64,000 bases of DNA from Ashinkailepas kermadecensis. Its lineage: Eukaryota; Arthropoda; Thecostraca; Neolepadidae. Numbering within the stretch: position 1 is the first letter of the stretch; each line of letters begins with the position of its first letter. Shown piece by piece: positions 33,576-42,629 of the stretch. Where the stretch lies: assembly GCA_034440615.1 (NCBI GenBank), contig JAOTOM010001518.1:1-64000 (forward strand), read 5' to 3'. The notes under the pieces were generated by a model. The model had not been told where the DNA came from, ran no database searches, and saw only the letters and a program-made list of their open reading frames with translations. Both the position numbers and the translations under genes were made by a program.

Positions 33576-36500
33576 CTGACAACAGACGGCGCTGCAATCG
33601 GTGTTAGGTCACGCGGCCGCCAGCAGGGACACAGAGGTCGGTACTTAGGTACTTGGCTGCCTGCAAGACTACTAAAGAATTCCTACTTTTGTGAAACATC
33701 CCAAAGCTGAAAAGGTGACGAGTACCCTCTTCATGTTAACCCATTACACGCGTCGCACGTGAAATCATGCTTAATTAACTTCCTAACTCCCGAGTGATAT
33801 GAATGGCAAGACGTGCCCGAGAATAGGACTGGGAGGCACTCGGTGGCTTAGCAACATGCACGCCAGATAGACGCGCAAAGTTACCCCCACAGCACACGCA
33901 ACACCCTCCAGCACCACACCCGAGGGCGACGTGCGCGCGATCTGCAGTGATTGCACGGGTCTGCTTATGACGTGCTATCGACGATTGGACATGCGCTTTG
34001 GAGGATATCTGAAGCATCTAAGCACATTATTTAAAGCAAGCTCGCCCACTGAGGGCACCAGAGTAGTGCTGGCGAATATAAGCGCGTATAAGAGGGTGGC
34101 GGCAAAGCATTGTGATCCGCCACCATCCCCGGATTAAACACAATTATTCGCCTGAGCTAGCAACATATAAATTCAAATACAGCACAATGACCAATTAGGA
34201 ATGCAAAAACAAGTCCAAAGAGCTGGCTCCCCACCGCTGTGTAGCTGTGCCACGAGTGTCCACAGAGCTGGCTGCCAACTGATCTGTGTAACAGCGCCAC
34301 GAGTGATACAGAGCGGCTGCCCACTGATGTGTGTAACATAGCTATTGGTGTCCACACAGCGGGCTCCCTACACTTTGTAATAGTGTCACGGTTGTCCACA
34401 GAGCAGGCCACCCACCGTTCTGTGTAGCTGTGATACGGTTGTCCACAGAGCGGGCTGCCCACCTTGTACGGTATTCTCCGGCCGCTGACCCGCTGATATG
34501 CGGCCACCACGTCCAGCACAGTGCAGCCAGTGCCTGTGCCCAGGTTGTATACGTGGCAGCCGGGCACGGTGGCCTTCGGCAGCACCGCCAGATGGCCCAG
34601 CGCCAGGTCTACCACGTGAATGTATTCGCGCTCACCTACCGACGACCGGGTCGGGGTCAGGTGATCACGTGATCTGCACACGTCATCGGCACGCGGTGCA
34701 CAGTTTGTCATCAGATCCGGGGGTTCGGCCGCGACACATCTGGCATATGAGGCTGGACACGGCCGACCCGGTGCCAAACAATGTACACTCAGCAGTGTCC
34801 TGGAATTCCGACGTCTACATGGAAAACAACGTCTAATGCAATCTTGTTTTGATCTCGAACAGAGCTTTGGCTTCCTGAATTTGCTGCAGTGAAATGCGAT
34901 GCATTCGACAAAAGTAGTTCACCCCTTATATACAGCACTCCTGACATTGCCATGAAAACGTGTTGCAAACAACTGCTATTGTGCTCATTCCATCAATTGG
35001 TATGTGCAATACTGTTGACTTCCTGTTCGTCGTAACTGGTTTTGACGTATTATGCCCCCCCCCCCACTTTAACACGCGCACTGGAGGGGGGGCGAAATCC
35101 GCCCACCCCTCCGGTTTTTCGTACATAACTGCAGATTTTACCGGTCAATATACGCGATTTTCTGCGTACCTGCTTAGAAATGAACGGCGCGTCGTTTAAA
35201 GCAAGAAAAAAATGGAAATCGGCCAAAAAATTTCAAGTTATGGGCCGTTAAAGTAAAAAACTTTCTTAGCGCCAGACCACAAAATCGGCGCGGATGCGCT
35301 TCCCGTATATTCGCAAAAGGGAAGTGTTCTTGGCAACACTAGCGACTTGTTTGATGTATATGGATATGCTATATAGTTTCAAGGTCATGTTAGGTCACAG
35401 AGGACAAGTCAGGTCAAATTCAGTCAAATTCATGACAGGTTAATGGAACCAAACTTGATCAACTGGAATGCTGTCATAAATGCACTACTGTTTGTCATTT
35501 GTACTGTTTGCCATTGCGTTTCCATACTTTATTCATGTACTTCACTCCTTTCTTCGCGAAGCCGATTGCGCCGAGCTGCCCGACGGAGCAGTCGGGCGGG
35601 CGGCCCGGTTCCGGTAACTGGAACAGGTAACTGACCTGATAAAGTGCTGCTATATAGGTAACCTGAGGTCAAATGTCGGGTCTAGCATCTGTATTGCATC
35701 ATTAGTAATGTCCAAAACATCATTGATGCCCATTTTGGAGCATTTAAACACAATCACAGCGATCCATAACAATGACAAGCCAAGCCACGCAAAACAAGAA
35801 AATTGCGACAAATGTGACCTCATTTGACCTTGAAGATATTGACCTAAGATCATGAAATTTAGACACTATAGAGTTCACTACCGTACCCATCCACCCTGCA
35901 AATTTCGTTCCTTCAGCCTTAATAGGAGCCGAGATCTTAGGGGGCGGAATCCGCCCCCCACCCCCCTGCAGTGGGCGTAATTTTCAGAGGCCTTCCAGGG
36001 CGCATGTTAAGGCGCTGAATCATTTCCTGACACGCGACTCTCGGTGAGCGATACCGGCCAGCAGCCGTGTCCAGGCTGCACACTCGCCTTTGGCAGCGCG
36101 ATAGTGCCACCGACGTTGTTGTCGTAGCAAGCCAGCGGCTTGGCAGCAGACTCTCCCACGGCCTTCAGAGCAGCGAAGTGGATGACCGTGCCGACTGAAT
36201 ACTGGATCAGACGCATTAAGCGTGACGTCAGCTTGCAGACTGCATCGCATGCAATGTTCACATTCGACAAAGCGGTCGGTTGGTTATTAGTTTTACGACA
36301 CGTCGACCGTTGAGTCATGTAGCGTCGCCAATTCTCACGCCGTTAGTCGCGGGCGAAGAGTAGCGACAGTCGACAAAGCGGTCGACGAAATGGTAAGGGG
36401 CTTGCAAACACCACCGTAGCCCTGTACTATCAATCTTACAAATGTCGTGTGGTGTGGTATAAAGTACAGTTAATATATTATCGATATGGATGATTTGATG

Positions 36501-37549
36501 TTTTGAGTGTGATACAGTTCTACCGGGCGAGATTCGCAGCACTTGCCTGCTTGAAGACGGCGGAGAGATTATCCCGATCCACGACATCAACGTTGTGGAG
36601 GGCGATGTTTTCCCAGCCAGTCGCTTCATCCTCTCCAGGATGGCCGGCCTCGAGTTGTCTGCCAGCACACAACAGCTGCGTCATCAGATGACGTCACACA
36701 CATCTGCCGCAGTGCAAGCCATCATACGCCACCTTTCCGCCACTGTACAGACGAACATCCATCACATCTCTCTCACGGTGCAAACCACATGTCACACCCC
36801 CGTCACGGTACAGCCACTGTACAGACTGTACCGCCACGGTACAGACTGTACCGCCACGGTACAGTCACATATCAGTCACGGTCCGAACCATCCCACTTCA
36901 CAAACCCGTGGGGGTACGGTAAGGTGTGCTTTGCAGCAACATACCTTAGGCGCATCATCAGCAACCATTAATACCAGTCACATTGAAAATGTTGACTTAT
37001 GCAAAACGTAGTCTTGCACGGCAAACATGCGCAGATAAAGCGAGGTCAGTGAAATACGAGACATCGCATTAGAACATACACGATGCTATAATTGTCTGCG
37101 AGTAATCAAAAACACCAACATCAAAGGCATGAAGCGAGGAAATAAAGCGCATGCAAGAGAAACAAAGTAGCGAACAGAAATAGGTAATTAAAAGCAGATC
37201 GTACGCTATTGGCACATTGGTAGCCACCCTTTCAAGCGGAAACCAACATAAATAGACAAGACCAATTTACCAGTATGTGCACCCAACATACATTCACATA
37301 ATGCCATATACACATACTTTGACCAAGCACATCTGCCGGTGAGAAGATCTCAGGAGGAGGAACGGAGTATCTCAGGTCCGGCCCTGCATAGTGTGTTCCG
37401 GAGTGTCGGCCAGGCACAGGCTTCTCACCATGGGCAACGTTGACCAGGTTGTCGATAACCAGGACGTTCCGACTGCTCTCCAGTAGCTCCAGCATGGTGT
37501 GCGAACCGACGAACCCGGCTCCTCCGGTTACCAGAATGACGTCTGACAT
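33408..37549 (-). CDS. GALE: UDP-glucose 4-epimerase gene (five exons seen, middle missing)
   Basis: GALE interconverts UDP-galactose and UDP-glucose with bound NAD in the cytosolic Leloir pathway. Exons on the minus strand: 37,549-37,429, 36,658-36,547, 36,201-36,088, 34,635-34,463 and 33,575-33,408. Phases agree at every junction that can be tested. The parts correspond to the N-terminal ~115 residues (Rossmann fold with [10 protein letters not shown]) and the C-terminal ~110 residues of the ~350-residue family. About 85-95 residues between exon 3 and the YIHVVD exon, including the family's catalytic Ser, Tyr and Lys, are not found in the 1.45-kb gap, which holds a ~940-bp transposon. Exon 2 has a one-base frameshift. 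The locus is therefore either a pseudogene or damaged by assembly. Confidence 0.85.
33580..34160. other. GALE intron 4, no other feature recognised
   Basis: Moderately GC-rich sequence with several short open frames on both strands. None shows a domain. Confidence 0.5.
34160..34463. repeat. tandem repeat at GALE intron start, ~6 units of ~50-60 bp
   Basis: On the minus strand the units run from the true donor: GTGGGCAGCCCGCTCTGTGG, then ACAACCGTATCACAGCTACA, CAGAAC. They repeat as GTGGGTGGCC, GGGAGCCC, GTGGGCAGCC, GTTGGCAGCC and GTGGGGAGCC, each followed by GCTCTGTGGACA-like sequence. The copy order and spacing are irregular and the copies are diverged. The first unit begins at the exon border. 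Confidence 0.85.
34463..34635 (-). CDS. GALE: GALE penultimate exon (YIHVVDL region)
   Basis: The acceptor GTCGGTAG precedes a frame with [40 protein letters not shown] and SGRRIPYK. The DYIHVVDLA and YNLGTG.G.SVL motifs contribute to the UDP-sugar-binding side in the family. The donor is AAG|GTGGGC, and the phase fits the last exon. The intron starts with a ~60-bp tandem repeat that copies this donor. Confidence 0.88.
35069..36010. mobile_element. TTAA-flanked MITE (piggyBac-like), full length, inside GALE
   Basis: Left end TTAA|CACGCGCACTGGAGG; right end CCTTCCAGGGCGCATG|TTAA. The termini are imperfect inverted repeats, and the TTAA flanks fit piggyBac-type integration. About 940 bp, homologous to 23,045-23,947. 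It carries the short open frame [20 protein letters not shown] and clusters of AGGTCA/TGACCT. It lies where GALE central exons would be expected. No transposase. Confidence 0.82.
36088..36201 (-). CDS. GALE: GALE exon 3
   Basis: Acceptor CTGATCCAG precedes [20 protein letters not shown] followed by [18 protein letters not shown]. The HFA(A/G)LKAVGES and (Y/N)N..GT motifs are hallmarks of GALE. The best donor is AAG|GCGAGT, again GC rather than GT, though the last two or three residues are less certain than the rest. Only ~75 bp downstream the TTAA MITE begins. Confidence 0.85.
36279..36369 (-). mobile_element. 5'-truncated SINE in GALE intron, with 15-bp TSD
   Basis: Body and 3' end of the tRNA-derived SINE (compare 63,680-63,841). 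The tRNA-like head is lost. Perfect direct repeats TCGACAAAGCGGTCG flank it at 36,264-36,278 and 36,370-36,384. Confidence 0.88.
36547..36658 (-). CDS. GALE: GALE exon 2, with a one-base frameshift
   Basis: From acceptor GTGCTGGCAG the frame gives [15 protein letters not shown]. The homology then continues one frame over as [20 protein letters not shown] plus Q. The shift lies in an A4 run (36,608-36,611 on the plus strand); one more A restores a continuous reading, and then the exon length also fits both neighbours. The donor is CAG|GCAAGT, a GC donor with an otherwise perfect consensus, and phase 0 matches exon 3. Either a real lesion or a homopolymer error. Confidence 0.8.
36715..36885. 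repeat. short tandem repeats around GTACAGACTGTACCGCCACG
   Basis: In GALE intron 1, close upstream of exon 2. A 20-bp unit is repeated twice exactly (36,820-36,860), with diverged relatives (CACTGTACAG, CACGGTACAG) on both sides. The unit is partly self-complementary (GTACAG..CTGTAC). Confidence 0.7.
37429..37549 (-). CDS. GALE: GALE first coding exon (NAD-binding N-terminus)
   Basis: [20 protein letters not shown] followed by [20 protein letters not shown]. The GxxGxxG dinucleotide-binding loop is intact, and the acidic end of strand 2 (VIDN) is as in the family. The start at 37,549 aligns with the usual GALE N-terminus. An in-frame upstream ATG at 37,576 would add nine residues. An acceptor (TGTTCCTCAG) ends just 5 bp before the ATG, so a 5' UTR intron is likely. 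The donor is CCATG|GTGAGA. Upstream lie ~3 tandem copies of this acceptor-plus-start region. Confidence 0.88.
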
Positions 37550-37725
37550 CGCGGCTGAGGAACACACCATCGACACGGTTAGTCACCAGGATCACATCCG
37601 ACATGGCGGAGCTAAGGATCACACCACCGACACGGTCAGTAACCAGGATCACCTCGGACATGGCGGAGCCGAGGATCACACCACCGACACGGTCAGTCAT
37701 CAGGATCACAGATATGGTAGGGCTA
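37545..37725. repeat. tandem repeat of GALE acceptor and start region, ~57-bp unit
   Basis: On the minus strand, units read GATCCT(C/T)(A/G)G-CTCCGCC-ATGTC-GATGTGATCCTGGT and continue ACTGACCGTGTCGGTGGT. Two clear copies plus a partial third precede the true segment CCTCAG|CCGCGATGTCAGACGTC. Each copy reproduces acceptor, ATG and the first codons (M-S-E/D-V-I-L-V-T) in a 94-codon open frame (37,709-37,425) whose phase at the real start is off by one. Confidence 0.85.
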
Positions 37726-38745
37726 AGAAGCAGACGTAACTAGTCATCAGTCGACATCACTAGTGGTCAGTCACGTCAGTCAATGTGCGTCAGTCCACGC
37801 GGCTGCTCAGACATCAGACAGAGCAGGACAGACCGAGCATCATCAGAGTAGGTCAGACATAATTATATTGTGGCAGGCATTGCAGGCTCAGTGCCAACTT
37901 GTGACAGAATCTTCCCCTCACCCGAGAACGTAAACAGCAGGAAGGCAAAAGCGTGCAATAGCAGTCACAGTTTTGCTTTCAGTTGGTGTGACGAAGGCCC
38001 TCAGTTTGTCTTCGCTCCGAGACTGCACTACGCAACTTTCAGCCCTGCGGGACAGCGTCGCTGCGCGGCATACATTCATGGTTGCACGGAAGAATTACCG
38101 GGTCATTAGACAGCGCTCTGGCGGAGAATGGCACTGGTGGTTCGGCACGTGCGACAACCCACTTGTAGGATTCGAAGGTGTTCAGCTCCATTGTCAAGTC
38201 ACAGCGTAAGAATGCAGCGGAACGTATGACATGAAAGCCTGGCTTACTACCCAGCGAGAACGGAACACTATATGTGACGTGACGGAACGTGTACGGATTC
38301 AAGCTCCGAGAAAAAGGATGCACTAATTTCACAAACGGTGCTTAAATACAATCGACACAGAACAGGTGCTTTCTGAACGGCCAATGGACAGTCGGGCTGC
38401 TCAAAAGCGGACGATACTGGTCAGCCGTTATCTGTAAAATCTAGGACGTCGTCGGGATATGGGTTGTTGTCTCGTCTAATCTGCCTTTGTCTCTTGAGCT
38501 TGCCAATCTATTGACGGACTGAGGTCCGGTCAGTGGTCTGGTGCTGTTTTAACTTGCCAGGGCAACCAGAGCGCTTATCAGAAACTTCACACTATGCTGA
38601 GTTTACAAACCAGCACGCCGAGCGATAGAAGGTACTCTTCACAAGGTACTCTTCGGGCGGCTGGCTTTCACGGTGAGCCATCATTGACTACGAACAAGCA
38701 CAGACGAATATTCAAAGACAATGCGCATTGTCGGCGTCATTGCAG
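37725..38745. other. GALE 5' flank, no gene recognised
   Basis: Unique-looking sequence with a run of GTCAGTCA and CATCAGA words at 37,740-37,860. Open frames at 37,870-38,332 on both strands show no domain. A GALE promoter or non-coding first exon may lie here, but I see no TATA box or initiator that I can defend. Confidence 0.4.
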
Positions 38746-38747
38746 AT

Positions 38748-39709
38748 GTGGAGGCGTCATTGCAGATGACCAAAAACATCAAATTTTCAAATTAAAAAGC
38801 ACCAATCTAAACTTACTCATTTTTGGGAAAAAAACACCATGGCTGAGTCGCAAAGGTCAAAAACATGGAAAAAAACTTCAGGCCTCCCAAAATTTTTACT
38901 TTGGCTGTTTTCACCACACCCTACTGCACACTGCTCGTTCACCAGGTGAGTCACACCATCACATGAGTCCTTCATGTGGTCGTTCACCGGTGTGCTGCTG
39001 TGATGAGTTGTTCCTCACTGAAGCGGGTATATTGCCCTTCGTTCGACAAATCGGCTGTTATGGGCTTCCTAGTTTGCTACCATGCCTAGTCCATGTGAGT
39101 GCCTCGATGTAGTGAATGTGCGAAGGAGGATGATGAATACCCGTGTCAAATCGATTGGAATTGTCGGAATTGTTGGAATTGTCGGACAATGACAATGGAA
39201 TTGTCGATTGGAATTGACAATGTCATTATCGGACAGGCAGCCAGTCGGCGACATCCACACCACAGGTGCCCTCGGGGCCGTCTCGTCGGAACAATTCCAA
39301 TCGATTTGACACGGGTATTCATCATCCTCCTTCGCACATTCACTACATCGAGGCACTCACATGGACTAGGCATGGTAGCAAACTAGGAAGCCCATAACAG
39401 CCGATTTGTCGAACGAAGGGCAATATACCCGCTTCAGTGAGGAACAACTCATCACAGCAGCACACCGGTGAACGACCACATGAAGGACTCATGTGATGGT
39501 GTGACTCACCTGGTGAACGAGCAATGTGCAGTAGGGTGTGGTGAAAACAGCCAAAGTAAAAATTTTGGAAGGCCTGAAGTTTTTTTCCATGTTTTTGACC
39601 TTTGCGAACTCAGCCATGGTGTTTTTTCCCAAAAATGAGTAAGTTTAGATTGGTGCTTTTTAATTTGAAAATTTGATGTTTTTGGTCATCTGCAATGACG
39701 CCTCCACAG
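38748..39709. repeat. palindrome 1: arms ~420 bp, ~125-bp spacer
   Basis: 38,748-39,166 is the reverse complement of 39,292-39,709 with few differences, for example CATGCCTAGTCCATGTGAGT at 39,081 against its complement near 39,372. The spacer is rich in GGAATTGTCGG-like repeats. Its right arm continues into the left arm of palindrome 2. Confidence 0.93.
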
Positions 39710-40165
39710 CGGGATCGTGGGTCGACTATCCACCACCGCTTCACTTCTAATTGAGCTAGACCCACCAAACAAAAACGAGCGTGTTTCTCGTCTTGTAAGA
39801 AATTCAGGGATGCCTTATTTCAAGGTCTCAGGTCAACCGGTGACGTCACAGATCAGGTCAATTGCTTAAAAAAAGGGGAAAATGGTGACGTATGCGGGTT
39901 TAGAGTAGCATAGCAAAACACCTTATCGTGATAAGTGGCATAAAACAAGACACAAAAAAAAGCTAGGAGCTTCCCGACTCGCATCGGTGTATTCATCGCA
40001 ACTATTGATGAATGACCCAGGTCAGGTCAGGTCATGTTCTGAGACTGGTCGGAGAGATGGGTCTAGAGTCTACCGGCACCAAGCAATAAACACCCGACCA
40101 AGATTCAGATGTCCCAACAGGCGGCTATCACGAGTTCAACGAAAACCAGACCACACAGCTCTCAT

Positions 40166-40719
40166 CTAGAGGAAGTTGAAGAGCGCCATGTAGTCGGCCT
40201 TGGTGTTCGGGTTGCCGAGCTTACGCGCGGCCTCCGCGCAGCGGATCCACCCCTCCCTCCTCTCCTGTCCCACTACCATGAGGCATGACTCGGACACTTT
40301 CCTCACTGCGCGCTCTGTACTCTGTGTGTGACAGTGCCAGCTGGGGGGGGACAGACAGCGGCGTGTCCCGGCAGGCCTCACCTGCTCGGTGCTGAGGGTG
40401 GCCGTGAGGAGCGGCTCCGACAGGGGCACAGCGTCCCAGTCGATCAGGTCTGCCAGCGACTGCGCGGCGAAGTTCAGTGACGGTGCGCTGAACTTGCGAG
40501 GCAGCGAGCCGCCCGCACTCACCCCTCCCGGATGTCCTGAGAGATGATGCCGACAGCGCGGGCCCGCTTCTCCTTGTCCTCGGAAGCCAGCATGCTGAGC
40601 AGCAGCAGCTCGGGGTGAGCGAAGAAGCTGCCGATGTATGGCCGCACGATCGTCTGGACGGCAGAGGGGCTATACTGCTCCACTAGCTGGACCTGTAGGA
40701 ACACCGTTTGTGCCAGCAC
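40166..40719 (-). CDS. unidentified ORF, left-arm copy, in two frames
   Basis: Minus-strand frames 40,719-40,519 and 40,522-40,166 together read LAQTVFLQVQLVEQYSPSAV, RPYIGSFFAHPELLLLSMLA and SEDKEKRARAVGII, then PRKFSAPSLNFAAQSLADLI and LIDWDAVPLSEPLLTATLST, ending KADYMALFNFL. I recall similar uncharacterised proteins (a short charged region followed by ..LNF.A.S...LIDWD....EPPLT) being common in invertebrate genomes and possibly linked to mobile elements, but I cannot name a family. A frame change after STEQV separates it from the right-arm copy. Confidence 0.5.
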
Positions 40720-41052
40720 AGCACGGACTACAATCGAGAAAACAGGCTTTGTGTCGTTTATATCTGATTCAGTGATAACATTTTCACCGATTTATGCTAC
40801 GTTGACTGGTACTTAGGTTCCGTCCCAAACCTTACGCATGTGCAAGAAAGGTTCATCTCCCGCTCTATCATGCTCAACACACATATGCATGCAGTTCCTG
40901 TAAGTGTACAATGTACACTTGAACATGATAGAGCGGGAGATGAACCTTTCTTGCACATGCGTAAGGTTTGGGACGGAACCTAAGTACCAGTCAACGTAGC
41001 ATAAATCGGTGAAAATGTTATCACTGAATCAGATATAAACGACACAAAGCCT

Positions 41053-41627
41053 GTGTTCTCGATTGTAGTCCGTGCTGTGCTGGCACAAACGGTGTTCCTA
41101 CAGGTCCAGCTAGTGGAGCAGTACAGCCCTCTGCCGTCCAGACGATCGTGCGGCCATACATCGGCAGCTTCTTCGCTCACCCCGAGCTGCTGCTGCTCAG
41201 CATGCTGGCTTCTGAGGACAAGGAGAAACGGGCCCGCGCTGTCGGCATCATCTGTCAGGACATCCGGGAGGGGGTGAGTGCGGGCAGCTCGCTGCCTCGC
41301 AAGTTCAGCGCACCGTCACTGAACTTCGCCGCGCAGTCGCTGGCAGACCTGATCGACTGGGACGCTGTGCCCTGTCGGAGCCGCCTCACGGCCACCCTCA
41401 GCACCGAGCAGGTGGAGGCCTGCCGGGACACGCCGCTGTCTGTCCCCCCCCAGCTGGCACTGTCACACACAGAGTCAGAGCGCGCAGTGAGGAAAGTGTC
41501 CGAGTCATGCCTCATGGTAGTGGGACAGGAGAGGAGGGAGGGGTGGATCCGCTGCGCGGAGGCCGCGAGTAAGCTCGGCAACCCGAACACCAAGGCCGAC
41601 TACATGGCGCTCTTCAACTTCCTCTAG
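41053..41627 (+). CDS. unidentified ORF, right-arm copy
   Basis: Plus-strand mirror copy. The frame 41,148-41,627 is continuous for 159 codons from the MRPYIGSFFAHPELLLLSML region through SLPRKFSAPSLNFAAQSLAD to KADYMALFNFL and a stop. The upstream part (VLAQTVFLQVQLVEQYS) is in another frame. Compared with the left arm it keeps STEQVEACRDTPLSVPPQLA in frame but has lost the SEPLL reading (VPCRSRL). So each arm has a different small defect. GTGAGT after DIREG at about 41,274 could also be a splice donor. Function unknown. Confidence 0.5.
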
Positions 41628-42269
41628 ATGAGAGCTGTGTGGTCTGGTTTTCGTTGAACTCGTGATAGCCGCCTGTTGGGACATCTGAATCTTGGTCGGG
41701 TGTTTATTGCTTGGTGCCGGTAGACTCTAGACTCATCTCTCCGACCAGTCTCAGAACATGACCTGACCTGACCTGGGTCATTCATCAATAGTTGCGATGA
41801 ATACACCGATGCGAGTCGGGAAGCTCCTAGCTTTCTTTGTGTCTTGTTTTATGCCACTTATCACGATAAGGTGTTTTCCTATGCTACTCTAAACCCGCAT
41901 AGGTCACCATTTTCCCCTTTTTTAAGCAATTGACCTGATCTGTGACGTCACCCGTTGACCTGAGACCTTGAAATAAGGCATCCCTGAATTTCTCACAAGA
42001 CGAGCAACACGCTCGTTTTTGTTTGGTGGGTCTAGCTCAATTAGAAGTGAAGCGGTGGTGGATAGTCGACCCACGATCCCGCTGTGGAGGCGTCATTGCA
42101 GATGACCAAAAACATCAAATTTTCAAATTAAAAAGCACCAATCTAAACTTACTCATTTTTGGGAAAGAACACCATGGCTGAGTTCGCAAAGGTCAAAAAC
42201 ATGGAAAAAAAACTTCAGGCCTCCCAAAATTTTTACTTTGGCTGTTTTCACCACACCCTAGTGTGCAGG

Positions 42270-42625
42270 GTGAAGATCGGGCCAGTGGAGACCGGCGACC
42301 GCTGCCACCTGGCGTATGCTCCGACCTTCTCCAGTCGAGTCAGCGCCGTCTCTACCTGCCGACGAGAGACTGTGTGCGGGTCGAGATCGCGGTCGCCAAA
42401 AGTTGTCGGCGTCTGCACCCCCTCCCCCTCCCCTCCCAGGCCCCGCCCTCTCCCCGTCGATGTCCAACGGCGGCGCAGGCGTGGTCATGGCCGCGATCAA
42501 TACTCAGTGGCCAGGTTATTCCTGCCAGAATAACCTGGCAATTGACGTACAGGAGGCAGCTATAGTTATCGGTGCTCCTCACCCTGCCATTCCCGTTCGC
42601 AGCGATTCGTCTCGGCGGTGATGTG
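42270..42625 (+). CDS. possible Pro-rich exon, unidentified
   Basis: Right after palindrome 2 the plus strand is GC-rich and open in more than one frame. One frame reads VKIGPVETGDRCHLAYAPTF. Another reads LSASAPPPPPLPGPALSPSM and SNGGAGVVMAAINTQWPG, up to a possible donor CCAG|GTTATT at 42,511. Composition is exon-like but no domain is recognised, and the frame switch near 42,335 is unexplained. Confidence 0.25.
42510..42540. other. 11-bp perfect hairpin
   Basis: CCAGGTTATTC, 6-nt loop CTGCCA, then GAATAACCTGG. Isolated; no poly-T follows, and in a eukaryotic setting a terminator role is not implied. Confidence 0.7.
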
Positions 42626-42629
42626 TTCT

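Larger units (their letters stand above)
39533..42261. repeat. palindrome 2: arms ~1,340 bp, ~50-bp spacer
   Basis: 39,533-40,871 is the reverse complement of 40,924-42,261, with scattered single-base differences. The centre (40,872-40,923) contains CATATGCATGC and GTGTACAATGTACACTT, themselves palindromic. Each arm carries one copy of the ORF ending MALFNFL. The outermost ~180 bp of each arm are shared with palindrome 1, so the block occurs three times (38,748, inverted at 39,530, direct again at 42,085). Confidence 0.95.

Noticed and set aside
34157..34777. A 206-codon open frame on the minus strand as one exon
   Set aside because: Only the middle (34,635-34,463) is GALE. The rest is intron read-through including the donor-anchored repeat.
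42510..42540. Transcription terminator hairpin
   Set aside because: The locus is eukaryotic and no T-run follows; an isolated 11-bp inverted repeat can occur by chance.
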